Positions 20,153-29,731 of a stretch of 64,000 bases of DNA are shown in pieces. The notes below the pieces were generated by a model that searched no databases, was not told where the DNA came from, and saw only the letters and a program-made list of their open reading frames with translations. The position numbers and the translations under genes were made by a program. The first letter of the stretch is position 1. Each line of letters begins with the position of its first letter. Source of the DNA: a virus; the IMG/VR virus record IMGVR_UViG_3300033388_006651, positions 1 to 64,000 of that record, one strand, 5' to 3'.

Positions 20153-21313
20153 TCACTGACAGCCCCACCGAAAGTTGTCGATGAAAACGTAACTGTCGAG
20201 TGTCCCGTCGAATCCGTCGAACACCGCGAAAACGATCGTCACGGTGTCTCCTGGAGGTAGAAAAGCGACCGCGGTATTCCAGTCGGTGGCCCCGCTCTCA
20301 GCCATGCAAGTGCCCACGAGAGCAGGCGCCGAAGGTTCGTAGTCAGGTTCAAAACCGATTGTGTTGAGGGAGACGGCGTTTCCTTGGTCCGTCAAGGCAA
20401 CATTGCCCGTCCAATCTCCGGCTTCGAGCCAAACGAGGAACATGTCGTTGTACCCGCTGCCCACATCGCCTGGAATGCCTCTGGAAAGGAAGGCCCAGTC
20501 GAAGCTGAACTGGTCCACCGTTTCAGGCACCGTCACTTGGACACGAAGCTCCATGTAGTCGTATGTGTTGAAGGAGATTTGAGAAAGCTGCCCCTGGATC
20601 GTGTTGGAGCAGTCCCCTGTGCCTACTAACTCGGGATAGAGGTAGCAGTCTCCGGCATTGGTTTCCTGGATCGGGGCCGGGAGATCGAGATCTCCCGGTT
20701 CCTCAACGTCGCCGAGAAACTGGCTGCATGTCGTCATATCAGGAGGGAGATCGAGATCGCTAGTGTGTCCCGTGCCCAGAACCAAATAGCGCTCACCCTC
20801 GGTGGGATCCCAGGTGTCCGTTGTGCCGAAATGGGTTCGTGCTTCCCACCCCTCTTCCATCGCGGTCACCCCTGCCGACACCTGGATCTCCCCGGGGCAC
20901 CCAAGGCCGATCAACGCCGCAGCGTCTAGCCCTTCTCCTTCGTCACAAGGCGCGTGCTGAGGGACTACGCATGCCGGGCAGTCCACGTCCGGGTCAAGGC
21001 CACACGGGAGATCCTCATCACCGTCGCCGTCCCCGTCTCCACTGGTCGTGCTGGCGTCCGTGCTGGAGGTCGTGGAGGCGTCCGTGCTGGAGGTCGTGGA
21101 GGCGTCCGTGTTTTCACCTTCTCCACTTCCTGCGGTTCCCGTACCGGCCTCTTCCATGGTCGAAAGATCAGGGTTGAATTCAGCAGCGCAGCCGAGAGTC
21201 AAAACGGCACCCAACAAACATCCAATGATCGATCCCCTCATGCTGAAAAGTGTAGCAGGTGCGATCCCTTTCGTGGAAAGCGCGCTCGGGGAACTGTTTT
21301 GGTTGGGACCCAT
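20153..21313 (-). CDS. Myxobacterial-type surface lipoprotein carried by the phage
   Basis: This reverse-strand protein of 386 residues is unlike its neighbours. An internal Met at residue 25 (ATG at 21241) begins a typical lipoprotein leader, MRGSIIGCLLGAVLTLGC, with Cys 42 as the likely lipidated residue. If this is the true start, the protein is 362 residues. A linker of three STDASTT-like repeats and a GDGDGDGD run follows. The Cys-containing C-terminal domain (SFDWAFLSRG, YNDMFLVWLE, DSYVFIDNFRWGC) resembles choice-of-anchor-L domains of myxobacterial outer-surface proteins. A phage-type bipartite promoter lies directly upstream. Likely roles are host envelope modification or superinfection exclusion; both are inference. 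Confidence 0.7.
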   Translation of the reverse strand: MGPNQNSSPSALSTKGIAPATLFSMRGSIIGCLLGAVLTLGCAAEFNPDLSTMEEAGTGTAGSGEGENTDASTTSSTDASTTSSTDASTTSGDGDGDGDEDLPCGLDPDVDCPACVVPQHAPCDEGEGLDAAALIGLGCPGEIQVSAGVTAMEEGWEARTHFGTTDTWDPTEGERYLVLGTGHTSDLDLPPDMTTCSQFLGDVEEPGDLDLPAPIQETNAGDCYLYPELVGTGDCSNTIQGQLSQISFNTYDYMELRVQVTVPETVDQFSFDWAFLSRGIPGDVGSGYNDMFLVWLEAGDWTGNVALTDQGNAVSLNTIGFEPDYEPSAPALVGTCMAESGATDWNTAVAFLPPGDTVTIVFAVFDGFDGTLDSYVFIDNFRWGCQ

Positions 21314-21317
21314 GGTG

Positions 21318-21349
21318 CTTTGTGCACGGAGCTAGGGAACTTTTTACAC
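21318..21349 (-). promoter_or_regulatory. Bipartite promoter-like element upstream of lipoprotein gene
   Basis: Read on the minus strand this is GTGTAAAAAG, 10 nt, CCGTGCACAAAG, ending 4 nt before the upstream ATG at 21313. The same two boxes with the same 10-nt spacing lie just before the DNA ligase gene (46617-46648). Promoter function is inferred from position and conservation. Confidence 0.6.
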
Positions 21350-21610
21350 AAGGATTTCGCCAAAGGGCCTCTCAGGGGGCCTCCCGACCGATCCACGGGA
21401 TCGAGAGATGCGCCAGGAGCGCTCAGGGTGCTTGCTGCCCCCTTTGAGACTGGGAGGGCTGGGGCCATTTTTCCGCTTATAGGCGCCCCCGTTGTAGGGC
21501 CGCTGAATGCAGATCGAAGCCACAGTTGTCGAAGGCGCTCCCCTTCAACAAGCGATCGAGTTTCCCCTCGGTAGGGTGAATCCAGTGCGACCTGAGCAGG
21601 GGGAGACGGC
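21350..21610. other. Divergent intergenic region without recognisable gene
   Basis: This stretch separates the reverse lipoprotein gene from the forward virion gene at 21611. It holds a small perfect inverted repeat, CGATCC-ACG-GGATCG (21389-21403). No convincing coding frame, tRNA or terminator was seen. A forward promoter is expected here because transcription of the next virion genes must restart, but none could be identified with confidence. Confidence 0.4.
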
Positions 21611-22399
21611 ATGAGGATCGTTGCGACACTCGACTCGAACGAGATCATCCAGTTGGAGAAGAACCCACCCAATGGCGTGGGCGTGGCTCGGAATGGCCAG
21701 TACATGGTCCCTATCGCAGAGGGGGTGAAGGTCGCTGTTGAGCCCGATAGTTTCATCATCCCCACCTCCGATCCCAACTCGGTGGTAGCGCGGAACTTCG
21801 CAGGGTTACTCGTCCAACACCCGCAGTTTGAAAACGTCCTCTTCAACCCCCTCATCGAGGGCGGCGATATCGACGATCTCGATCCGGCGGGTGTTTTGAA
21901 CGAAGGGTCTCCGGTGACGGATTCCTACATTTCACGATTCCAATTTGGTCGTGGGACGGCCGGGCCCCTCCCTTCGGGAAATGCTGCGAACTCGGTCGCG
22001 GTCCTTCCTCAAAATGAGAGTGTGGGTCCTGGCTTTGAACGTCCCGGCGTGATCGTTACGAACACCATCGACGTGGGTCCACTCACCGGTGGGATCGGCG
22101 CTACGGAGTTTGCCGTTTATTGGTACGTGTACGAATTTTCGACGACCGTTGACGTGCGGTCCAGCTTCGGAACTTTTACGGGTCAGAACTCTCCGGCGAT
22201 CCGGGAGGTCCTTGAGATCGACCAAGAACCGTCTGACTTCGAGGTCTTCATCTCGATCAACGATGGTGCCAACTATTTTCCGATCGAGCGGTTGCTCCCA
22301 GTTGCGTTCTGCACCCCCGGGCTCCTCATCCGGTTGGCTTTCAAGAACACCAACTCCCTCAACAAGCGCTTCATCGCGCACTACGGGTTGCTTTTTTAA
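21611..22399 (+). CDS. Probable virion protein
   Basis: This 262-residue protein starts at an ATG with a strong GGGGGAG ribosome site. The first 90 residues (SNEIIQLEKNPP, VAVEPDSFIIP, NFAGLLVQHPQ) are beta rich. The C-terminal part contains FAVYWYVYEF, DFEVFISIND and LLIRLAFKNTN, and ends RFIAHYGLLF, as expected for a compact beta domain of a tail or decoration protein. It is the first forward gene after the lipoprotein insertion. No named family was recognised, so the virion role rests on location and composition. Confidence 0.5.
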   Translation: MRIVATLDSNEIIQLEKNPPNGVGVARNGQYMVPIAEGVKVAVEPDSFIIPTSDPNSVVARNFAGLLVQHPQFENVLFNPLIEGGDIDDLDPAGVLNEGSPVTDSYISRFQFGRGTAGPLPSGNAANSVAVLPQNESVGPGFERPGVIVTNTIDVGPLTGGIGATEFAVYWYVYEFSTTVDVRSSFGTFTGQNSPAIREVLEIDQEPSDFEVFISINDGANYFPIERLLPVAFCTPGLLIRLAFKNTNSLNKRFIAHYGLLF

Positions 22400-22400
22400 G

Positions 22401-23636
22401 ATGGCCAAACGTAGATACAGGAAGACGGCGACCTGCACGGTCTGTGAGTCGCCGTTCGACACGAGCAAGTACAGCGTTGCGCAAACGTGCTCCTCGCAGT
22501 GTCGAGGTGCCCTTCAACGTCAGAAGTCTGAATTGAAATTCCGGCTCGACGCTTTCGATGCGTGGACACCCGACATGGCCTACGCGCTCGGTCTGATTTT
22601 CAGCGACGGCAACATCACCAAACCGAAGCACGGATCTTGGCGCCTCCAATTCATCAGCACAGACCCAGAACAGACGACATGGTTCCACGGGTTCGTTGGT
22701 AATCCGAACAAGATTTCTGTTGTGATCCCTGAGCCGGGGATGATCCAGGGATGCGTCATCAACAGCACCAAGACTCAGTACAGGTCGATAACCGCAAGCG
22801 ATACGCTAGTGACACGTCTCAGAGATCTGGGCATTCGTCCTCGCAAGTCGAAAGAAGCCAATGGGCTGATGCAGGTCCCGGATGCAATGGTGAGCCATTT
22901 CCTACGAGGGGTTTGTGATGGGGACGGCTCTGTCATGTTCATCAAAAACGCGAAAATGCCAAAAGGGAAAACTCTCCGAAGCACTATCGTGTGTTATCCG
23001 AAGAAAGATCGCTTGTTTCTTTCGCGGCTTCTCCAAACCCTTGGAGTGCCCCATACGGTGACCGAGAAAACGGTCCGTATGGATGGCAGCCAAGCCGAGT
23101 TGTTCTGCAAGGCCATCTACGAAGGCGACGGTGTACGGCTCGAGCGCAAGCACCAGGTCTGGAAAAACTGGTGTGCGATGCGGGCCGACGTTGGGGGTCT
23201 GATCACGGAACGAGACCCTTACGAGCCTCTCCGTGGGGTGCGTTCCCAACCGTGGCATCGCTGGTTCGGTCAACTGCCGGATCGACAGATCGCCAAGAAA
23301 ACCGGGAAGGCCGTTAGCACCGTTGCCCTTGCTCGGAAAAAACTGGGCATTGATCCGGTGCCCCCGGCAAAGAAGATTGCCCCACGTCCGTGGCACTCCT
23401 CAGTTGGAGGGATGCCCGATTCTCATGTGGCTACGAAGTTCGGAATTTCTCCGGCCACCGTTCTGCACTACCGACGCAAAATGTCCGTCCCGATTTACAC
23501 CCCTTCAACACCGACGTGGCATGCACTCGTCGGTACAGTGTCTGACTCTGCTCTCGCCAGACAACTTGGGATCGACCGGAGCACAGTTTCGAATCATCGA
23601 CGCCGGTACGGATTACCGGCTGCAAGGAGCCTTTGA
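22401..23636 (+). CDS. LAGLIDADG homing endonuclease with three C-terminal HTH repeats
   Basis: This 411-residue protein has an N-terminal Cys cluster (CTVC then CSSQC), then two LAGLIDADG motifs, YALGLIFSDGNI at about residue 61 and FLRGVCDGDGSV near 166. The acidic catalytic residues are present in both. The last 130 residues contain three similar units of about 33-38 residues, each with WH, an IA/VA/LA helix, a Gly turn and a basic recognition helix (STVALARKK, ATVLHYRRK, STVSNHRRR). These read as tandem helix-turn-helix DNA-binding units, as found appended to many homing enzymes. It is inserted between virion genes, 1 nt after one and 3 nt before the next. Confidence 0.85.
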   Translation: MAKRRYRKTATCTVCESPFDTSKYSVAQTCSSQCRGALQRQKSELKFRLDAFDAWTPDMAYALGLIFSDGNITKPKHGSWRLQFISTDPEQTTWFHGFVGNPNKISVVIPEPGMIQGCVINSTKTQYRSITASDTLVTRLRDLGIRPRKSKEANGLMQVPDAMVSHFLRGVCDGDGSVMFIKNAKMPKGKTLRSTIVCYPKKDRLFLSRLLQTLGVPHTVTEKTVRMDGSQAELFCKAIYEGDGVRLERKHQVWKNWCAMRADVGGLITERDPYEPLRGVRSQPWHRWFGQLPDRQIAKKTGKAVSTVALARKKLGIDPVPPAKKIAPRPWHSSVGGMPDSHVATKFGISPATVLHYRRKMSVPIYTPSTPTWHALVGTVSDSALARQLGIDRSTVSNHRRRYGLPAARSL

Positions 23637-23639
23637 GCT

Positions 23640-26600
23640 ATGAGTCAAGATTTTGGGAATGGCGTGAGCCGCACTCTCGACGCGTTCGCGCGTCAGTTTC
23701 AAACCGTGGTTTTCCAGACCGGGATGCCACCGCTAGATAGCGAGTTAAATCTCGTCCAGCAGGACCAGGTCGAACAGCTCGCCCAGATGGTTCGGGCGGA
23801 AGCGCATTCCGGGTTCTTCTTGGACCCCACTCGTGCGCTCGAAGACTTCGTGACAAACGGCTCGTGGTCGAACCTGTTTGAGTTCGCTCAGCAGAAGGAC
23901 GACGCTGACGGCGATCCCGAAGAGCTTGCTCCGGTGATGTATGCCAACGTCAACGGTTGGATCATCCCCGTTGCTGGCAGCAACATCATTCAGGAGGGGA
24001 CGACTACCAACCAGATCAATCTGTTCCCGCCCCCTGAGAGCGATGCCCGGATTGACTTCATTTTCCTGGAGGCGTGGACCGTCAATGTCGCGCCCAATCC
24101 CAGCACGGCCAACAAGCCTGCGGCGGACAAGATCTGGAAGTGGGGCAACGTCGAGTTCGGCGCCACCAACCTCGACGACGACATCACGGATCCGACTATC
24201 GGTTTCGAGACCACGGAGCGCGTCCAGCTCCAGTACCAGATTCGGGTCGTGGGCTCAGGATCAGGTGCGGGCTCGAGCCCGGATCTCTCGGTTTACCCGG
24301 ATGGCTTGGGCGACCCCAACGTCTTCGCTCAAGGACCTCAGAGTTCGATCACCGCGTTCACCTTCGCCAACATGCGCAACCCTTTGGGGGACCCCTCCCT
24401 CTGGCGTGCCGGCGACGGAGACCCCCAGAACACCCTGGGCACCACCGACGGTTACGTCTACGCGGTTCCCATGTGCGCCGTGTTCCGGCGCAACAACCAG
24501 CCGTTCGTGGCAGTCAACCTGAGCGGCAACCCGAACCAGAACGGTGCGTTTGATCGTAACCCCTCGGCAGCCACTTTGGCCGATCCGCAAGACGGGGCTA
24601 AGCGTCTGACCACCATGGCGTTGGTGAACGACATGCTCCCTGAGCAGTTCACCGTGGACACCCTCATCGAGGTGGACAACCTCATCGGTTCGGGTTGGGA
24701 CGACCCCAACATCAACCTGACGAACGCTTTCATGGTGCTGGATGACGAGGTGATCGGCATCTCGGCGGTAGATACCACCTCCTCTCCCAATACCATCACG
24801 ATTCCAGCAGGTGGCCGTGGTCGGTGGGGAAGCGACCCTCTTACCCATGTGGGACGTAACATCAACGGCGATGTTGGCTCCGGCACCCCGGTGAACTTTT
24901 TCAACACGCGTGACGACGGCTTGTTCGCCGACGAGATCGCACAAGATGACATCCTCGACCTGCGTCGTGGCTGCAACCTCGGAGACTGGGACTACAGCCG
25001 CATCTTGCTGCACAATGTCGCCGCTCTGATGCGCAACCGTCTACGCTCCACCTGGAAGCAGGCCGGCAACGACGGTGGCGACACGCAAGGCGTGACGATC
25101 ACCGAGGTGGATTACCTCCTCCAAGACGGCGGCACGGCGGCTCCTTTTGGCACCGAAGCGCTTGATGGTCCTGACGGCATCCGACAAATCTGGTCGGACG
25201 CTGCAGCCATTCAAGGTGATGTGACGTTGTTGCTCAACCCCGATGGCACCATCAACGCGGGGTTCATTCAGACCCTCGACGATCTGGTGGACTGGGACGT
25301 TGGCGCGGATTTCAAACCCGCCGCGTTCATGAACAACATCAACAACACGACGCCGGGATTCACCGACGGCACCACGATTTTCCTGTACATCGGTGGTGAC
25401 GACGGCTCCAACGGAGCTCGCAAGACGTTCCGTGATGGCGGTACGCGTGCCGTTCGTTTCGTTGCTCCGCAGGAGTACTGGAAGACCCAGTTCCCCAACA
25501 GCAACACGGGACTGCAACATCCGGTGTCGCTCCTTTGGGTGAACTCGACCGAGTTCAACAACGGAAACGCAGCAGCCGGAGCTGGACTCCAGTCCCTGAC
25601 GCCGGCTGGCCCAGGTCAGACCGCGACCGAACACCCGGGACCGATGTACCCGCTCCAGTCACAGGACTTCGAGAAGCCCTTCCTGGTGTGTGGCGGCGTC
25701 CTCAACACGGCCTCTGTCATCACAGGCGTCGATGGTGCGACTCAACTTGAGGGGAACAGTCTCTCTGGTGGCACCATCCCTCTGGGAGAGGGCGAGATCG
25801 TCTTGCCCGGTATCGATTTCGATACCCCGGCAGATTGGTGGAGTGCCACCGCTCTGGGAGCGTTCGCCAATGACCCGAACCTCTTGAACTTCCCCGTCAT
25901 TCGGGGCCAGCGAACCCTGTGGGATCTCCTTACCAACGGAGGCAAGGACATCACCGGCAAGTCGTCGGAGGTGTACCTCATCATCTTCGGTGATGACGAG
26001 ACCACCGCGAACAACGGAGCTTTCCGCGTCATCGGAGCGGGCACCACGTCTGCCAACGGTGGCTTGACCACCAACCCTGCCAGCCAGAGCAACCGACTTC
26101 GTGTCGAGTTCATCTCGCAGGGGATCGATGACTTCGACAACACGACCACCAAGACTGTCACGGTCGAGATGCGGTCGCAGATCACCAACTCCGAGGACGG
26201 AAACGGCTCGGCCGGTGGCCCTGCTGCGATGACCATCACTTGCACGGACCTTCGGGCTGTTGCGGGTGGGGCGTCGAACCCTTGGAACGTGGAGAACATC
26301 AACCCTGGTGTGAAGCCGGGCCATTCGCTGACGACCCCGTTCGATTTCAAGGCCGTCTTGAACGTCACGATGATGTACCACCCCGGACGTGGGGCTATGG
26401 CTCGTGTGCCGGACAAGATCAACCGCATCACGATCCAGTCGCCGCTCAGTACGATTCTTCGTCAGAGCAAAGCGGTTCTCGATCCCAACTTCCCGAATGA
26501 GACGGGCGCTCCTGGGAACCCGGCCGAGGTCGATTACTGCCCCACGCATGTCCAGACGTGGAACCGGTTGCCCAGTTTGGGTCTTGCGGCTCCGCAGGCA

Positions 26601-29345
26601 CCGGACTACGGCGGCAACGTTGTCCTGAGTTCGGAGATCGATCGTGAAAACGAGAGTTTCTTCGACAACGGCTCCAAGACCCTGATGTTCCGGCCGTTCC
26701 AGCGGCAGGCGATGACCTTCCAGGGGTTCACGATCATCACGGATCTGGCCGACCTCACGTCGCTCCCGCCGGCCAACACTGACACGTTGCTCGGTGCGGC
26801 GACGATCGCCAATCCGCTCAACGGGACCCAGTACCCGAACCCGTCCCTCATCCCCAACGGTTGGGACGGTCCCAAGGACGATGCCAACATCTTCACGACC
26901 GGTCTGCGCATGGGGTACCCGGTGCCGTCCCAGTACGTGCCGCGCTTCGGTCGTCAGGACATCCCCTACTTCCAGGACAACGGTCCGATTTTCGGGGCCG
27001 GTGTCTTCTTGGAAGGCATCAACCACCTGTTCAGCGACAGCACCAATCTGACGAACCCCGTGTTCGACATCATCGGCGGTGAGGACAACCAGACGGGTGG
27101 CGTTCAGGTCACTCCGTTCTACCTCCAAACCGGTGCCACCGGCGGTCTCGAGTACGGCCAGTACGCGACCATCTTGGCCACGCTCACGCCCGCCTACCAG
27201 GGTCGTTTGACCACCGAAATCGGGGACGGTTGCTCTGAGGCGGCTGAGATCACCGCGAAGCTCAACGGCGTTGTCAGTTCGGACTTCGGTTCGGGCCTCA
27301 AGGGCATCATGTTGCCGCCGTACCTGGGCATCGCCCGGCTGTACGGGGTCTACGACCGACGTGACTTCGTGGCCAAGGGTGGTGTGACTTTCCAGAGTGA
27401 CCGTGTCACTCCCGAAGCCAACCCGGCCGTCAACTTGTTGCGTCGCGATGCGGACAAGCAGACCCTCTTCATCTGTGAAGACGGTGCGTTCGATTTGACC
27501 GGAGTACGCGGAGACCACACGTACATCGTCCCGTTCAACACGATCGACATCAGCAAGTCCCCGGAGTTCGTGGGCGGGGAGATCCCGGAGCAGCTTGAGT
27601 ATGTGCTTGAGTTCACCTCCTACGGGTTCGGCAACGGGTGGATCAACGAGAACAACTTCGTGATGGCTCGTCGCCACAACGGCCAGGGCACGCTCCGACA
27701 GGACATCGACAACCCCGAACTTTCGGGTGCGTTCATGAACATCCCGTCGTCGGCGCCTGATTCGAGCCGCCTCTACACGGCGTACAACCGCACCGTGTAC
27801 CAGGGCGACCCGTACATGACTCGCCAAGGGGCGACTCGGACGACCACGGACTACGAGAACCGCTACGGACAGGTCTCTCAGGGCAATGCGTTCGGCATGA
27901 ACGAGTCCATCCAGCAGTTCGACGCAGAAGGGGACCAAATCCCTGAGCGTCCCAACGCTCGGTCGTTCCAAGTCCTCGCCGCTGTGGATTTCTATACGAC
28001 GATGGGTACGGGAAATATCGGCGGTCGTTTGTTCGCCGGCACCGTGACCGATGTCGGGTACACCAACGATGCACTGCCCGCGGCAGACCGCATTCCTCCA
28101 GCGTCGAACACACCGGCCTGGAAGATCCTGACCCGTTCCTTCACGGAGGGACAGGCGAACGTCAACACGGACCGTGCTCAGGCTGTCCTCGAGATCACTG
28201 GTTCGTCGGCAACGGTTCCGGTCTTCGACTACACCGTTTCGGCGCTCACGATCTTCACCCCCGCAGGGCTTCCCGTGATCTTCACGGGTGTCAACGGGGC
28301 TACTGCCGCCGTCGATGAGTTCGATGCTTCGTCGCCTGATGTGGCCGTCGTGGCACGCGAGCTGTGGACGAAGATCAATGCTCGAACCGAGATCCAGAGC
28401 ATCGTGGCCGCGTTCAACGACATCGACTCGCCTCAGATCGAGATCGTGGCATTCGAGGTGGGAGCTGCAGGCAACGAGGTCAAGGTCCAGATCAACAACA
28501 CGGACGACTTCTTGCTCAAGGTCCCGACCACGGGCGCGCAAGGACTCAACGCGTTGTTGACGACGACCAGTTTGCTTGGTGGTGAGGATCTTCGTCTCAA
28601 CGCCGGCAACGGAACGACGCAGTTGGACCTCACCGGTATGACCGAGCGGATGCCGCTGGGTCTTCTGTTGCAGGACTCCGACTTCATCGGCGAGAACCCG
28701 CTCAACGACACCGCTTCGGCCGTCAACACCTTCTTCGGAGGGATTCGTCCGGTGCAGAGTCTGTTGCCTCTGACCGCTTCGGCCGGTGAGGAGTTCACAC
28801 GGTTCGCGGGGTCCCCTGGCGAGTTGATAGCTTCGTCGGATGGCGCGATCCTCCAGTACACGGCCTTCAACGAGGACACCAACCCAGGTGGTTCCAGGAG
28901 TTTCCGTCTGTTCCGTGGTGGCGGCTCGAGCCTCGTGCTCGGCGGTCGCAACCCTGGTGGTCCTGTGGACTGGTTCTCCGACACCATGGCGCCTGCTCTG
29001 ATGCCGGTGCTCAAGGGTGGTCTGCTGGCTTGCAAGGCTCTGTTGGTTCGCAACTTCGTCGAGGAAGCGTTCTCGACGGACGACACGACCACGGACGGTG
29101 ACGAGATTCAGATGGTGTTGCTCACCTTGGGCATCATCGGTGAGGAGCGCGCCGAGCAACAGCAGAACGGCATCACGATCGGCGGCATCATCAGCCCCAC
29201 CGGCTTCGGTGAGGGGTATGCGGCATCCGATCGTTACCGCATCGACGGGAAGCCCATGTTCGTGGGCCGCACTCGGGTCGTGCCTGATCCGGAGACCGTG
29301 CCCATGGCACCGTTCCCGGGCCGTGACGAAAGTGAGATTCTATGA
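23640..29345 (+). CDS. Giant virion protein, 1901 residues
   Basis: This is the largest protein in the window. The N-terminus (FQTVVFQTGMPPLDSELNLVQ, with preceding helical segment) resembles the start of phage baseplate or tail proteins in which a conserved 'L-D-x-x-x-N-x-x-Q' occurs. Residues 137-550 are collinear with the 9867-13298 protein: RIDFIFLEAW, DDITDPTIGFETTERVQLQY, DGYVYAVPM and DILDLRRG. Near 1507-1653 lies a beta module with IEIVAFEVGAAGNEVKVQI, similar to the module inserted in the paralogue. Ribosome site AAGGAG. A very long tail, fibre or baseplate component is the likely role. Confidence 0.65.
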   Translation: MSQDFGNGVSRTLDAFARQFQTVVFQTGMPPLDSELNLVQQDQVEQLAQMVRAEAHSGFFLDPTRALEDFVTNGSWSNLFEFAQQKDDADGDPEELAPVMYANVNGWIIPVAGSNIIQEGTTTNQINLFPPPESDARIDFIFLEAWTVNVAPNPSTANKPAADKIWKWGNVEFGATNLDDDITDPTIGFETTERVQLQYQIRVVGSGSGAGSSPDLSVYPDGLGDPNVFAQGPQSSITAFTFANMRNPLGDPSLWRAGDGDPQNTLGTTDGYVYAVPMCAVFRRNNQPFVAVNLSGNPNQNGAFDRNPSAATLADPQDGAKRLTTMALVNDMLPEQFTVDTLIEVDNLIGSGWDDPNINLTNAFMVLDDEVIGISAVDTTSSPNTITIPAGGRGRWGSDPLTHVGRNINGDVGSGTPVNFFNTRDDGLFADEIAQDDILDLRRGCNLGDWDYSRILLHNVAALMRNRLRSTWKQAGNDGGDTQGVTITEVDYLLQDGGTAAPFGTEALDGPDGIRQIWSDAAAIQGDVTLLLNPDGTINAGFIQTLDDLVDWDVGADFKPAAFMNNINNTTPGFTDGTTIFLYIGGDDGSNGARKTFRDGGTRAVRFVAPQEYWKTQFPNSNTGLQHPVSLLWVNSTEFNNGNAAAGAGLQSLTPAGPGQTATEHPGPMYPLQSQDFEKPFLVCGGVLNTASVITGVDGATQLEGNSLSGGTIPLGEGEIVLPGIDFDTPADWWSATALGAFANDPNLLNFPVIRGQRTLWDLLTNGGKDITGKSSEVYLIIFGDDETTANNGAFRVIGAGTTSANGGLTTNPASQSNRLRVEFISQGIDDFDNTTTKTVTVEMRSQITNSEDGNGSAGGPAAMTITCTDLRAVAGGASNPWNVENINPGVKPGHSLTTPFDFKAVLNVTMMYHPGRGAMARVPDKINRITIQSPLSTILRQSKAVLDPNFPNETGAPGNPAEVDYCPTHVQTWNRLPSLGLAAPQAPDYGGNVVLSSEIDRENESFFDNGSKTLMFRPFQRQAMTFQGFTIITDLADLTSLPPANTDTLLGAATIANPLNGTQYPNPSLIPNGWDGPKDDANIFTTGLRMGYPVPSQYVPRFGRQDIPYFQDNGPIFGAGVFLEGINHLFSDSTNLTNPVFDIIGGEDNQTGGVQVTPFYLQTGATGGLEYGQYATILATLTPAYQGRLTTEIGDGCSEAAEITAKLNGVVSSDFGSGLKGIMLPPYLGIARLYGVYDRRDFVAKGGVTFQSDRVTPEANPAVNLLRRDADKQTLFICEDGAFDLTGVRGDHTYIVPFNTIDISKSPEFVGGEIPEQLEYVLEFTSYGFGNGWINENNFVMARRHNGQGTLRQDIDNPELSGAFMNIPSSAPDSSRLYTAYNRTVYQGDPYMTRQGATRTTTDYENRYGQVSQGNAFGMNESIQQFDAEGDQIPERPNARSFQVLAAVDFYTTMGTGNIGGRLFAGTVTDVGYTNDALPAADRIPPASNTPAWKILTRSFTEGQANVNTDRAQAVLEITGSSATVPVFDYTVSALTIFTPAGLPVIFTGVNGATAAVDEFDASSPDVAVVARELWTKINARTEIQSIVAAFNDIDSPQIEIVAFEVGAAGNEVKVQINNTDDFLLKVPTTGAQGLNALLTTTSLLGGEDLRLNAGNGTTQLDLTGMTERMPLGLLLQDSDFIGENPLNDTASAVNTFFGGIRPVQSLLPLTASAGEEFTRFAGSPGELIASSDGAILQYTAFNEDTNPGGSRSFRLFRGGGSSLVLGGRNPGGPVDWFSDTMAPALMPVLKGGLLACKALLVRNFVEEAFSTDDTTTDGDEIQMVLLTLGIIGEERAEQQQNGITIGGIISPTGFGEGYAASDRYRIDGKPMFVGRTRVVPDPETVPMAPFPGRDESEIL

Positions 29346-29731
29346 ACCATTTGTCGCAGCAAATGATCTCCATTGAGCTCCGGAAGCCGCACATTCAGCG
29401 GCAACGGCGGAGACTCCAGGAGAAGCTGCGACAACCTGGCCTTTCGGCCACGGACCGGATCACCCTGCAAAACATGTTGGGGTTTCTTGGAAAACCAAAA
29501 GAGTACAAATGGACGGATACGCCTCAACCGGGGGCGATAGACCCTGGACCGATGCCTGTCGTTGAGATCGAACTCGACTTCGACGGTGCCACCTTCGAAA
29601 CACTCTCTACGCTGCCGCATTCACGGCTTTATCTCTACGCATATCAGGAAGGTCTGGAAGTCAAACCCGGTGATACCAAGGCTCTGGTCGTCAAGACGAT
29701 CTTGGCCGAACACCAAGGAGAAGAACCATGA
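29342..29731 (+). CDS. Small protein of unknown function in late operon
   Basis: This 129-residue protein starts at an ATG overlapping the previous stop by 4 nt (ATGA), which implies translational coupling. The N-terminus is strongly basic and helical (RKPHIQRQRRRLQEKLRQ). The C-terminal half contains acidic and hydrophobic segments (VVEIELDFDG, LYLYAYQEGLEVKPGD). It has no membrane segment or Cys motif, and no family was recognised. Position between the largest virion gene and a holin-like gene suggests a structural, assembly or lysis-associated role. Confidence 0.5.
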   Translation: MNHLSQQMISIELRKPHIQRQRRRLQEKLRQPGLSATDRITLQNMLGFLGKPKEYKWTDTPQPGAIDPGPMPVVEIELDFDGATFETLSTLPHSRLYLYAYQEGLEVKPGDTKALVVKTILAEHQGEEP

